This document shows, one piece after another, positions 34,390-46,300 of a stretch of 64,000 nucleotides of DNA; the stretch's first letter is position 1, and each line of letters begins with the position of its first letter. Origin of the DNA: Ornithodoros turicata (lineage: Eukaryota; Arthropoda; Arachnida; Ixodida; Argasidae); NCBI RefSeq assembly GCF_037126465.1, contig NC_088202.1, forward strand, positions 30,178,213 to 30,242,212, read 5' to 3'. The notes below the pieces were generated by a model. The model was not told where the DNA came from. It did no database searches and worked only from the letters and a program-made list of their open reading frames with translations. The translations under genes were made by a program, and so were the position numbers.

Positions 34390-34464
34390 ATGGCGGCCAA
34401 ACGCGTTGGTTTGACGTCATGCGAAAACACCCTATACGACAAACTGAATTCGCTATTAATCTAA
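34390..34464 (+). CDS. Possible short ORF with strong start context (24 codons)
   Basis: accaccatgg around 34390 is a near-ideal eukaryotic initiation context. The frame reads MAAKRVGLTSCENTLYDKLN and four more residues before TAA at 34462. It lies 380 bp downstream of the TGACGT cluster and overlaps a full TGACGTCA. The frame is open further upstream without homology. It may be a first exon, a small upstream ORF or chance; function unknown. Confidence 0.15.
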   Translation: MAAKRVGLTSCENTLYDKLNSLLI

Positions 34465-35256
34465 GTCAATCTTGTACCACTTCATAAGAAAGAAAGAAGG
34501 AGGAGAAAAAAAACTCAAATACTCAGCCCTGCACAACTGACGGATGATGCCGACCTATAGAGTCCCCACTATTCTTGCCTCGAGGTGTCCATGGAGCACA
34601 CTCCTAAATGATCCTTTATTTTTATACGTTATTCGGTGAACTCCCCGAACTCCACTGCGGAAAGGACTCTACAGTACCTCACAAGTTCACACTGAGTGCA
34701 GTCATGACTGAAGAAGAAGAAAAACAAAAATGACGAAGAAAATGGCGGCACAGAACGGAGGGCAGAAAACGAACACCGATTCCTTCTCCACCTTTACGCT
34801 TCCAGTCTCTACTTCGACGATTTTTTCCCTTACTCTCTTATTGTGCGTTTAACTAATTTGCCACCTCGGAATATCGACTAATGTGTCGTACGCATGACAG
34901 TGGAGTCTCCTTCGCCGCCGGGACTTTTCCTAATTAGAAGACTTCTGCCGAACGAAAAAAAAAAAAAAGAAGAAGAAAAGGAAAAGAGGCCCACAATGAA
35001 TTCTTCGATGAAGGTGAAAGTGGATATCGAGAGAGAAAATGTTCCATTTACGAGATAGAAAAACGTCGGCAAAGATAAAAGGAGAGTAGACGTGAAAGCT
35101 CATTTTAGCGCCTGCTGGGTAAATATTCTCACTCAGTAATAAAATAACGTTGGTTGTATAATTTATGCTGTCCGAAGAGATCTCCTCGACGATGTTTAGG
35201 CTGAAATGGAATGAAGGTTCGCGTTGTATTTCTGTTTGTTTTTTTTTGGCTTCGGT
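34465..35256. other. Unassigned DNA
   Basis: No gene recognised. There is an A/G-rich tract (a14 then gaagaagaaaagg) at about 34957-34987. Confidence 0.5.
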
Positions 35257-35628
35257 GCTCGATACACACGGGTGGTGTTGATGGAACTGCCTGCCGTAGT
35301 CGGCCACCCTCGACGGGCAGGCAACGTCACGACTATTGCAGGGGGAGGGGGATCACGCGTCCTGGGCCGACTTCACAGGGAACACTAAAACATCCATTTG
35401 GGCTTGTTGGTACATTTCCTTGACGATAAAACCTCTAAAAGAAACGACCAAAGACGACACAACATAGAGCACTTATGTCGTCTGTGTTCGTCTCTTTTAG
35501 CGCTTTTATCGTCAAGTTCACAGGGAACTGTGCCGACATTTGTCATAAAGCGCCTGAGGAAAACCCAGGAAAAACGACCAGACGGCACAGCCGGTGCCCA
35601 GGTTCGAACCTGTGTTCAAATCCCATAC
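35257..35628 (-). repeat. SINE, minus strand, (ACC)-type tail, split by a foldback insertion
   Basis: On the minus strand: a B box (ggttcgaacct near 35601-35611), gctgtgccgtctggtcgttt, ctcaggcgctttatgacaaa, cggcacagttccctgtgaag, then gtcgtgacgttgcctgcccg and ggccgactacggcaggcagt, ending near 35257-35270. This is the same tail type as the 7.2-kb SINE. The A box is not recognisable. The copy is split at 35384-35516 by a 133-bp insertion. Confidence 0.85.
35384..35516. mobile_element. 133-bp foldback insertion with 12-bp TSD
   Basis: The insertion is flanked by ttcacagggaac at 35372-35383 and 35517-35528, a single sequence in unbroken SINEs. Its last ~98 bp fold back: 35419-35460 complements 35473-35516 with a few mismatches (cttgacgataaaa at the outer edge, agacgaca near the tip). 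The first 35 bp are outside the hairpin. The asymmetric hairpin and 12-bp TSD suit a retroposed hairpin RNA or twin-primed insertion better than a simple DNA transposon. Confidence 0.85.
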
Positions 35629-36591
35629 ACACTGAACGCAGGAATTAGCAAGGTCTTACCCAACCATATTTCGTCCCTTCGATGTCCTTCGAACGAAATT
35701 GGATATAGTTTGAACTTCACCGAGTACCACGCTCTCCGTCACACCATTGCACCGAATGATACAGGTTTCCTCGCATTATCGTTGCATGCACGTATATTTG
35801 GTTAGATCAGGCACGAAAAATGTAGGAAGTCCTTTTTCCTGAGCGTTTATGCCCACTGCTATTTTCTATACTCTTAATTCACAGATCCCTGTCTTTATTT
35901 TCGGCCACGGAGATGCGCCGATATGAAGAGGGAGGGAGGCAGAACACAAATACTGTATGGGTGCCCGGCATATGCTGAAGAACAGATACCGATATGCACC
36001 GCATTTTTACGAGTTCTGAAGCCGTCTTCACGTGGCAAAAGACCTTGCTATTGTGAACACGAAGATATAGGTGCTTAGTGAACAGAAAAAATTCCGAAAT
36101 TTTTATCGCGAGTGTGTAAACGACTGTTTATTTTTTATTGGCGTCACTTGCACAAAGATGTTACCGTGCCGACCGCAAAGGTATGCGATGTCATAGGTTG
36201 CACGAAACACAAACACGCGTCAAAGCTCTGAACGAAACACAGAAGTTCCTTATTGCAATAATCCACGTGAAGAAAACAGACAACGCTGGCCAACAGGACG
36301 TATTGTCCGAAGCCTTCCGGGGAAAGACGGAAGAACGCGAGCACTCGAGGTGTTCAGTTCCCCAACAAATCCACGCTCGTGTGCCCAGAAAAATTACTGT
36401 ATAGGCACGAAATTTGAAGATTGTCTCTGGTTTCAAGTCTGAAGCTCGGAATGAAGAAAGTGGTTTCTTGGGGGTGGGGGGGGGGGAGTGAAGAAAGAAA
36501 GGAAGAGTACTGGGGCTCCGGTCCGAGGAAGAAGGAAGAAGATACGCGCGAAGCCTTTTATATAGCTTTGTTGTTTTTGATTGCTACCTGT
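35629..36591. other. Unassigned DNA
   Basis: No gene recognised. A G-run (g5, t, g10) lies at about 36471-36486. Confidence 0.5.
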
Positions 36592-36604
36592 AAGCATGAA
36601 TAAA

Positions 36605-36712
36605 CCCCAATGTCCCCCACTCCTTCCTGCTATCCTCTCTCCGTCTGTCCACATCTGTACGTCGCACATAGCACAGTTGCTTCGCGGCGCTAACACCCAA
36701 TCAAAAAAAAAA
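36605..36712 (+). repeat. 5'-truncated SINE with oligo-A tail and 13-bp TSD
   Basis: aagcatgaataaa at 36592-36604 and again at 36713-36725 encloses 108 bp ending in an A-run. The insert contains ctgtccacatctgtacgtcg, gcacagttgcttcgcggcgc and taacacccaatc, the 3' end shared by the SINEs at 6.8 and 26.1 kb. It fixes the exact 3' end and tail of that subtype. Confidence 0.92.
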
Positions 36713-36773
36713 AAGCATGAATAAAGTCGCGGTGTTCGTTAATGCACTTCGAAGTCTTCCTGTTTAAGGCCTG

Positions 36774-36820
36774 GGCTTCAAAAGAACTACAAGAAGAATT
36801 CTTGTAGTTCTTTCGAAGCC
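36774..36820. repeat. 22-bp inverted repeat, 3-nt loop
   Basis: 36774-36795 and 36799-36820 are complementary at 21 of 22 positions around gaa. This forms a compact hairpin in DNA or RNA. Confidence 0.93.
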
Positions 36821-38600
36821 TATCTACTTGTATTTGTCAATTTGTACCTGTACTGCAAACGAAGAACGTATAACCTCAGTGCTATGTCTAACTTTTCATC
36901 TTGTTTGTAAACAACGTGTTCAAGATGAACTCATACGCAGTACTTGCCACGAGCAGCATTAACACACATGCGAAAATATAAACGTACGTTGTCGCTGTAC
37001 CAGGACTCCTGCCTGCTTATTCAGATCTTGCCACGACAGGAAGTGCATATACTGTCGTATCCTGGAGCAACGGCGTAAATAACTCCCTCAGTACACACTT
37101 AAGCTGTCCCAATGCCTAATCGCATCCTAACACTATACTACCCGTTACAGCTGAGTCCTAACGCTCAGTTATCTTGTGTTTCAACCGCCCACCTTCTAGC
37201 AAAAAACATGACACAACGGGAACACAATTTCGAGGAGTGCGCCAACCTGATGCTTTCCTCTCCATGAGATGGAATCCATCCTCAATATATCTTACACGCG
37301 AGGGATGCATCTACTTTTCATTCGTCATCCATCATCAGCGTGCGAAGAAATAAAACAGCAGGCGAACAGCGATCCGCCTTTACTTATACAGCGTATATTA
37401 CTGAGAAGGGAAGAAAAGAAACAGTCTTCTGTCTGCTGTGTCAGATATAGAATTTGACAGTGTACACAACACCGACATCCATTCTTTTCCTCGACACCTG
37501 ATAGAATTTTTGCATCGAAACCACGTTTCTTGAACTACTGGCGTGTTTGCATTGGTTCTTACTTTTATGTTTCAAAACCTGCCACAGTTACACTGTCAGC
37601 GCGAACGCACCCCATATATCTACGAGCCGCAGATGGCGTCCGATGTCAAACCTGACGGGTTCCTCCCCATATTCAACCCTGCGCGCCGATTTGAGGTTTG
37701 CAGGTGACAAAATAAATATCCCGATGAACGTGACGGCAGTGAGCGATAGGATTGGTCTGGCAACCTGGAGATATGGTTGCCGCTATACGCGGAGAGTTAA
37801 GCACACACACAAAAAAAAAGGGGGGGGGGATAACACGATGTTGTCAAGATGTGAAATCTTCCTGGCGACATTCGGGCGTCGTCTGTTTCATTCCTCAGCG
37901 TCCTGACGAGTTGTGTCGTCTGCTTGCCAGAGCGAGGTCGGAGAGCGTGCTTGATCGGGGATTTTGTGGGGAATTGGTTTGATGGACTTTATTGGAACTA
38001 GGAAATATAAAGCTGCACTTTATAAATAGTCTTTGACGTGGTATGTCGAAGAATTGGCAACTCGTTATAATATCTTGTACAAACAACCATGTCAAATTGA
38101 CGAATTAGACTGAATCAGTGGACCAGCAGTGATTTTTATTTCGTTTGCTTTCCCATTTTTTCTTCTTATTTTCCCTATTATCGTCCTGTTCTCTTTTCCT
38201 TGCGCTTCTTTTAGTGGAACAGCAACTAGACCTTGCGTCTCAGCGATTTTTCTCTTTTTTCTTCACGTAAAGTGATATTCCCCGTTTGATATCACACCCT
38301 AAGAACTTCAGAACATGCCCAGCAGCAACGCCGAACGATACAATCTTATATGTGAGGAAAGAGTGGGGTGTATCCCTAGCGTACATCCAAATTGTCACAT
38401 GCGTAGCCTCCCCTACTCAACAATTCGGGAAACAGACCGATATCATTCCGCGGTTGGTCCTGAGCGTGCTAGTTAGTTAGTTAGTTAGTAAATTAGTAGA
38501 ATAAACTAAACCTTGGAGCTTTCAGCAACCCACCATGGGTGCTATCTGCTCCATTGGAAGTGTGCTATATGGCGAAAGTTGTGTTCCTACAGGAGGCGGG
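36821..38600. other. Unassigned DNA with microsatellite
   Basis: No gene recognised. (TAGT)5 lies at 38470-38490. An A/G homopolymer pair lies at about 37809-37828. Confidence 0.5.
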
Positions 38601-38770
38601 TCTTGCTCAACGACCCCTCTAACACTTTTACACTCCGACGGACTCACGCACCCTCTACGCATCTTCACCCTTCATCCTCCACCCGTCTTTCTTTTCTTTT
38701 TTTGCTATAGTCGTGACGAGGCCCTCTTCCGTGTGGCCCACAACGGCGACCCGATCCTGCCGATAGCCCC
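38601..38770 (+). repeat. LINE/SINE 3' tail remnant (ctatagtcgtgac type)
   Basis: ctttctttttttgctatagtcgtgac, then a gtgtggcccacaacggcgac block, match the 3' end of the LINE at 52946-53658 (minus strand) and the tails of the (ACC)n SINEs. The upstream pyrimidine-rich stretch also resembles that LINE's 3' UTR. A second, more diverged tail (cccacatgtgacgcacacaa, cggcgagctgcc) follows at about 38850-38905. Confidence 0.6.
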
Positions 38771-39065
38771 TCTTTGTGTTCCTACAGTCTACTTCACACC
38801 CTCATCTTCTTTTCATCATCATCTGACCTCACCAGCTACACTCATGATGATAATGCCCACATGTGACGCACACAACGGCGAGCTGCCTTCAAGACCACCG
38901 GCTCATGCTTTTAGAGTGCACAATCTATTGACCGTTTTTGATACAGCAATGGGTGAGCATCGTCAATTCAAATATGCGTCACCAATTCGCTTGCGCGAAT
39001 TCAACCTCCTCTTGTTATTTAACCAACCAACAACAACAACATGCGTCACCAACTCACCCAAATTT

Positions 39066-39262
39066 CCAATGTAGGTGGTAGTGGTGGCGTGCCATTTCCG
39101 AGCGACCTGCCTGCCGGTGTGGCGGAATGTTGCTCGCGGGAATGTTGGGGGGGGGGGGGGCGACTTCACAGGGGACTATGCCGACATTATAAAGCGTCTG
39201 AGGAAAACCCAGGCACCGACCTAGCACAGCGGGCGCCCGGATTCGAACAGGGGTCACCAATG
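39066..39262 (-). repeat. SINE, minus strand, diverged
   Basis: On the minus strand: a B-box-like gttcgaatcc (about 39238-39249), gcctgggttttcctcagacg, ctttataatgtcggcatagt, cccctgtgaagtcg, then a poly-C run (G13 on the plus strand at about 39146-39158), gagcaacattccgccacacc and ggcaggcaggtcgctc. It ends in ACC-type repeats (complement of ggtggtagtggtgg). The ccgagcaac..cgcc end matches the SINE at 39393-39599. An additional tail fragment of another copy follows at 39263-39300. Confidence 0.75.
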
Positions 39263-39392
39263 GAAGGTGGTGGTGGTAATGGAACTGCTTGCAGTAGGCG
39301 ACCAATGTAAACGACGTATCAACTACCCCGGCAACCAACCGTGTTTTTCGCTTTTTGCTATATTTTGCTATATTTAGCAATCATCTGCTGCG

Positions 39393-39599
39393 GCCACGTA
39401 CGTCCCGTGACTTATAGTGGCTACACGGTGATAGCATTCCATGCTGAGACTATATAGGAGGTAACCCGGGTTCGAAACCGGACGCGGGCTGTGCTGTCTC
39501 GGTTTTTTCCCTGTGAAGTCGGCCCAGGACGCACGGATTCCTCCCCCCGAGCAACATGACGCCACACCGGCAGGCAGACCACGCTTGGACCACCACAAC
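39393..39599 (+). repeat. SINE with 11-bp TSD, 207 bp
   Basis: catctgctgcg at 39382-39392 and 39600-39610 encloses the copy. The head includes a B box (ggttcgaaacc, 39469-39479) with a degenerate A box. The body follows (gctgtgctgtctcggttttt, ctgtgaagtcggcccaggac), then cccccgagcaacatgacgcc, ggcaggcagaccacgc and a short accaccacaac tail. The middle is shorter than in the 7.2-kb SINE. Confidence 0.9.
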
Positions 39600-39610
39600 C
39601 ATCTGCTGCG

Positions 39611-42349
39611 AATCTACGTGGCGTATAATTCAGAACTGGACTTGCTTTCGCAATCGTCAACTCCCGAAGAATGCACCGAAAACTGGCTGGGTAAAGCGTA
39701 AGGTAGACAGAAGCACAGTTCGTAAAGCACAGAAAGACTCGACTCACCAGGAAAGCATACATCGTCGTCCGCAATGGTTGCTGACGCGTTCATCGTGAAG
39801 CAGGCAATTTCCCCTACCCGTTTGGCACCGCGTAAAATCATATACCAACACACCCGCTATTAAGTTCCTCCTTTAAGCACATACATTTACCCGAACGATC
39901 ACACATTGTGCCGCGTAGCTTAACCCTACCGGTGCGCGGTAGAATGTCATTGACCCGAAAACACGTCTGTGCCCGAAATATTTCTATAAATCAAAGTTGC
40001 TCCTTATTAAAGCAGACATCCCCATCATTACCTGGGTGCAAATTAGGCTGTAATCATCTAGTAGTTCGCTCCACAGCCGACCAGAGATCCAGCCGCCAGT
40101 GCTTGCATTTCAATGAGAGAGAGAGAGAGAGAAAAGCTGGCAACGGAACGGACACGATGGCCATCGTGCCCGAATGCATCTGCTACAGGCGATCACGGAG
40201 GTGGGTTCTCGCGTTCTAACGGAACACATATACGTGTGAATGTTAGACATTCCCCGACGAAGTATCTGTGCACGGCTTCCTGGGTTGCAGTTATAAAACG
40301 TTATGCGTGCTGTTGGTCGTGCGAAACTACGTACCAAGGTTTGCTTGCGAAACGAATTGGTCTTGATGCACCCATTTCTCGATTTCATTCTTGCAAGCGT
40401 GATTTGTATCTGGGTTTTATTGACTATTACATTTGGTGTAACGTCGGCGGATGGGTTTCGCCGGACGGCCTATGAATGACGAGATTGAGGCAGCATCCTG
40501 TAGAATAAGAAAAGAAACGAAAGAAAACACAACAAAACGGAAGGAGTTCGGATGTAATTACGTAAATCGAGATGAACGCTTTAAACCAATTGGGCCCAGG
40601 TAGTTGTACACGTCAATCAAACGTGCCTAGAATATTCGGTAAACAAAAGAAACTTCGAGGAAAATTTGATTTAAAACTCGTTATTTTTACCATAATCTCA
40701 GCAGCGCGCGTTGAATACTCGTTCAATTAAATTTTAAAACGCGGAGGAATTTTTTTTTTTTTTCACACACAGGAAATTTCAGTCAGGTCGAGATTCTCGC
40801 GATGGGACGATAATTCTTTACGCATCGCTCTCATAGAGAGGCAAAGATTAGACTTCATTCCGGTCACATCTACAGCGAATGAGTCGCTCACCTAATGGAT
40901 AGAAACCGCACCTGGCTCTAATCAAGACCACGAAGCTTATACATCTCTGGGTGGCATTCGCTTCACGGATTATTAAGACTAAATCGATGCCGACCTCTAG
41001 CGCGTATGGAAGCGCCTAAAGCAGAGGACAGCCAATTCATGTCAGGTCCGCATGTCGTTAAATCGTGGCGACGCCCCGGGGCGAGTATACTGGAGTCCCA
41101 CGGTGGTCGCACGCCTCTCCTTACAACCCTTTACAGCGTTCACAACACTTGAGCCGCCTGCTGATCACCCTTTCTCCTCTTCCATCTTCCCGACCGCGTG
41201 CTGCGTCGCTCGTTCAGATAATCCACTGTTCCTCCCAGGATTTTCATCTTGTTCGTGCTCATTAAGCTGTCTTGGTGCCTTGTCTTCTTTACATGGCATT
41301 GGTTGGGAATCGCCGGCGTCTCCGGTACTGTGTCTGAAGGTGTGCTTCAGTACGAAGAGTCGTTGCATCTTAATGCGCGCACAGGTTATTATGGCATTGT
41401 ATCCCTCACCGTAAAGCTACGTCGGGACATTGGTGTCAGAGAGGAACAAGCGTCATTTGTTTGCTCCACATGTATGAAAGCTAGTTAGTGCGGTGGTTGT
41501 ACACGGGATGCCACACAAAGCCACGCTTGCAGACCCAGTTGTTACATGATGTTAATTTGTTTCTTCTCGTAACATATACTGCAACTGAAGCCCGCTTATG
41601 GTTTGATTGATAGATTAGTCATATCGCGTTTCCAGCAAAGCATCCCGGACTATGCCGAACGTGGAATGGTTTGTGCGCGTTCTACAGGGCGTTTCACCTA
41701 ACGTATACCAAAGTTGTATTAAAAAATCTACTTGTTCGAAAATTACGGGATCAACAATGTTCTGTCGCAACAAATTGAATTATCTGAACTGAGTTCCGAA
41801 ATTAGCCAAGTGAGCATAGCATTTCTTTCTTTTTCTTTTTTCAGAAGCAGGAAAAGCGTGTAGGATTTACGAAAAACTTTTCGTTCTATATGAAAATAGG
41901 TAAAAAAAAAAAGCACTGAAAACCGTCGTGTCGGGACGCACAAATTGTCGAACGCCGCCAGTTCTCCGCAAGTTAATGCAAACAGCGGCAAATGAAGGAT
42001 ATGGATATTCCCTTCAGCTTCCATCCCCGTGCATCTGCTGGTGACGGGAGCAAGGATACACGCCAGTTATCCTTATCTCATAGGAGCCGGAATGGGCGGG
42101 TCACCGTTTTATTCGCCGCTGCTTGCAAAGTAGAGTAGTTCGCCTTAACTGGCGGAGAACTAACAGCAGTCGATTGCACGTCTCGAAGAGAGTGGCTTGC
42201 TCGCTTACGTTCGTTTTGTGTGGCTCTTCCTCTTCCGCTGAGAACAGCATCCGCGAACTGCAATATCGTGCGAGATTTCCGTAGAGGAGAAAGAGGAGGA
42301 GAGCATGCATCAGTATATTGCAGGAAAATAAGACTATCCGTTTTAATGC
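39611..42349. other. Unassigned DNA with simple repeats
   Basis: No gene recognised. (GA)9 lies at 40115-40132 and a T-run of about 14 at 40749-40762. Open frames of 80-120 codons at 40.1-41.5 kb overlap in several phases without motifs. Confidence 0.5.
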
Positions 42350-42353
42350 GTTA

Positions 42354-42980
42354 AAGGGACCATGAAATGATTTTCGTGGATTCCGAGTTCTCTGCCGGAA
42401 ACGGTTCTCATGAGCCCTTACTATGATACACACATCGACTTTTAGCCGTATTCAGTGCACCGGAGGCGCAGTTACCACGCAAAAGTAGCGGGGCGTGACC
42501 GCCGAATACATCTCTTCGAACCGGGCCTACGTCATCAATGTCCAGTCCTCTCAGCCAATTGTGGACGACCGAGAGCACACACCCTGCGGGACCACGTGGG
42601 TGTACGGTTTCAGTTTGGACCAAAACGACGTCGTATATCTGCCGTCGAAATCAGTAGGAATATGGCGAAACGCAAATTGTCAGCGATGGAGGAAGAGATT
42701 ATACAATGCACACAGCATCTAGGAATCGTTCCGTAGACCGTTTTGCAACTTGCTCTCCAAAGACCGTCCGCGAATCTGCAACATCCGCTGTGTATGACGT
42801 CACGGGCAGTTCGCCTCGTAGGCGGGTCGTAACAGCCGCCGTTTACGGCCGTGGTTAATATCGAATGTTTTCGCTATTTGAACGATTTTCAACTTCATAT
42901 TTCACAGGATGAATGCTTTAGTACAGAGGAACAAATTGAAAATGATCGTAGACGTGTCAAATATCTTTTCATGGTCCCTC
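42354..42980. mobile_element. Possible ~0.63-kb DNA element with gggaccatgaaa ends
   Basis: The left end aagggaccatgaaatgattt (42354-42373) and right end aaatatcttttcatggtccc (42958-42977) are imperfect inverted repeats of about 18 bp. No transposase and no clear duplication of the flanks are visible. The interior includes a stretch open in several frames without homology. The assignment rests on the terminal match only. Confidence 0.5.
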
Positions 42981-43234
42981 GAAGGGCTGTTCATACTCCG
43001 GCGTAACGTAGACGAGCGAGCGAGCGCAACGAGGTTGACTGCCGTCGACTGCCGTCGGAGTGTTTATATTCGAGCGGCATAGAACATGCAGCGTCGATCA
43101 GCGTGCTCTGACAACGGTGGGCGCATTTCACACTGGCGTTGCGCGACAGCATTCGCCGGCGTATGCGTAAGAAGAAGTAGTTTTTACCTTGACTTTGTTT
43201 CTATCACTTTGGCAGTACCTCGAAAGCATCTTGT

Positions 43235-43375
43235 AAGTAACAAGTGACCTTAGAATATTAAGTATTCTACTCAAGTACGCTTCAAAGTTGAGTGTTTAGT
43301 ACTCTACTCGGTTACTTTCTTGCCTGGCCCTCAGTAACTCTACTTAAATACTTGTAGAAGTAACGTGTCAACCCA
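43235..43375. repeat. AGTA/TACT-rich repeat, possibly hAT-type MITE
   Basis: agtattctactcaagtacgc, tagtactctactcggttact and ctacttaaatacttgtagaa form a dense run of AGTA/TACT/CTACT words between a taacaagtgac start and an agtaacgtg end. Such arrays are common in hAT-type MITEs of many animals, but no 8-bp duplication was verified here. Confidence 0.4.
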
Positions 43376-46300
43376 CAACCAATTGGAGGTGGTGGTGGTG
43401 ATGATAAGAACACGCCGTTATTAATCAAAGGAGGCATAAGCCCACCGGAATAAGAATGTATTGTCAGGTCAATTAATTAGTTAATGCCTCCAACGCAAGA
43501 AACCCAATTACTCTGGTTACACGAATAGCCCTATTCTCCCAGCAATTTGGTCGAAAATTACTCCAACTACTTCCTCTTACAGCCCATTTGGCTCCCTTTG
43601 TTGCCTATCGCTCCCTTTCGGTTCATTGGCCCAGGGCTCAAAGCACGAAGGGTGGGGTTCTGTCACCACGCGATGATTCATGTCAGACACCAGTAGAATA
43701 ACGCTGACTTTGCAGTGACCCGCAAAATGTGCAGACGACGTCAGTCGGTGGAAGCACACGTCGGAGCTGAGGCGGAAATACTGGGTCTGCGGCGACGGCG
43801 GAGGTTAGCCGTACGTTGACGGGCCGGAGCTAGGATGTGTTGTGACATGCCTGGCCGTGCGTGAGCTGCTTTTGAACCTGCCAAGGAGTGCGAGCCTTAT
43901 GGAGGTTGACGTTTCGAAGGTCAGCTCCGAGACGTATTAGGAGCCACGCAGTTTCTCTGTTGCTTTCACGCGGGGTGAGGCCTTCCAGCCTGCTATTCGC
44001 TCGTTGCACTCACTTTTATTACTTTGGAAATTTAGAATGAAGTACACATGTGATAGGTTAGTAGGGCAGTGCGAGGACCTGTCCACATATTTTACGGGTC
44101 CGCAGTGGCGGTGCTGCTTTGCGATGTCTTTAATAACGAAATACTTTCGCGAGTGCGTAATGTAAAGAGAAACATGGCGGTTCGTTAGGTTTCATTCTGT
44201 GGAAGAAAAAACAAAATGGAAAAGGCAAACAGCGAACCATGCATGTGTTAGCTCGTAACCGCTCATAGCTCAACTCAACCGCTCAGCTTCAATCCGTTCA
44301 AAGTCATTTGTTTTCTTTTACCAATCAATCACTCAATTCAACTCTGTAATTTACCCGGTCCTATTAATAATAGTTAGGACCGGGGAAAATACGATGTTTG
44401 AAGGACGGGAGGCTAGTTGGCCACGGACGATAACGAGCTAGACTAACGAGTAGACTAAAAACTGAACACAAAATAAAATAACATTAACTTAAAGAAGTTA
44501 AATTAAGAAAGTTAGCGAAGTTGTTCTTATCCACGTATAGGTGTCGGATTTAACTTCGTTGAGGCGTCATGCGCTCTGGGAAAGCATTTGGAAACATTTG
44601 TGACTCGCGTGATATCAAAACTCCTCGTGCATTTCAGATTCGTCTCCGGTGGAGAGCACTATATGCGGGCGCCTTTACGATCTCGGACATTAAAGGGTGC
44701 GAACCAGCCTTTGGGGGCAGTCACTCGACGTGTCTGAGACCCTGATTAGGGCTAGGGCCAAAGTGTTGTTAGGATTTCGTGGGAGGGGTATTCTCGGTAA
44801 TTTTTAAAAAAAGTATAGTGGGTTTGATTCGAGCTTTTTGTCAAGTGATCACTCAGGTGGTTGGTTGGTTTGTTGAGCTAAAATTGTGACATATATGTCA
44901 TTTGCAAATAAAGCTTCTTGCGGTGCTTCTGCTTGAAACAACTAAAGTTGCGCTAGGCCGCCACACCGGTAGACAGATCGCTCTGCAATAGCATGCTTAG
45001 AAATCAACTAACCAAAGTTCTTACTCGCGAAGAACGTCGAACCGGGCGAACGATTTGCGCGATTGCGTTTTTCTTTTTTTCGTGATAGGTATAGGGGAGT
45101 CCTCGATTTTTTGAACGGCCCAACTCGTTCGATAGAAAAGCGACTCTGCGCGCTGCCACGAATCACGCGTGCGATAAGCTGCGATGTTTCTTTTCTTTTC
45201 TTTCTTTCTTTCTCTCTCTCTCTCTCTCTTTTTTTTTTGTGCTGCAGCGGAAACCGACCCGCAGAAAGATACGCTGTGCCCCGCCTACCGTTCGTCTTCG
45301 TGGGGTGGTACCCCGTAGAGTACGTCTGAGAACGAAAAAACAAACAAACAAACAAACAAACAAAAAACATGCTGTGCAATTTTTAAACAGATTTCTTGTA
45401 AAAAAAATGTGAGAGCAGGCGGGTTATCCCGTGGGAAAGCACATGAAACAACTGCGCGACTCCTTCCCTAAAATTCGTTCATTTTCTTTTTCCATTGGAT
45501 GCTTTCGGGAAAATGCAAGACAGTAGAATTGGACGCAGTCGTTATTTGAACCCACCTTTTTTTAAAAAAAAATCCTGAAACAAACAAGTAGTTCGACATA
45601 TAAGTCGCATAATTTTTATATGCAAATGAGCCGAAACCAGAGCTACACATTACTCGAACGCAGAAACGATATGACCTTCGGCTTATCTGGAAGGCGTTCC
45701 TATCTGGCCATCAGATCAGCGCCTACCCCAATCAGCTCATTCGCTACATAACACGTGACGCTGCGGCGCGAATGCTCGTCGCTTCTTTTGAGCTCGAGAA
45801 GCGCGTGGTTTCAGCTCGTTTGCATAGCAAAATTTAGCGATTTAAAAAAACGATTCCAAAAAGCGATTTAGCGAGGCACGTGCTCCTTTCGGGCTACTTA
45901 AAAAAGAGGGATCTAAACAATGACTTGCTAAATTCTGCTATCCCGCATTTACTCGAAGGCGTCTACTTAATGAAGCAATCACCAAAAGGACACAATATTC
46001 AACGAAAATAACTACGCATGCATCCTGTTAAACGGAAATCCCAAGCAGCGCCACCTTTCCTACCGGTATTATCTCAACAAATTTTTCATTCTCCCCACCT
46101 CCCGTACGCGATGTGCGACGCGCACAAACACAACAGCTTTGATAGCGCACTCTATCATTCTTGATACGCAATGGCAAACAGCTAAACAAAGCCGTTTGCA
46201 TTATGTATACGAAATTATCAGCACTCTCTCAGCGCACACTGCAGCGATGAGCTAACGTGGAGCTCCGGCAGAAAACTTTGTTATTTATGAAGGGGGTAAT

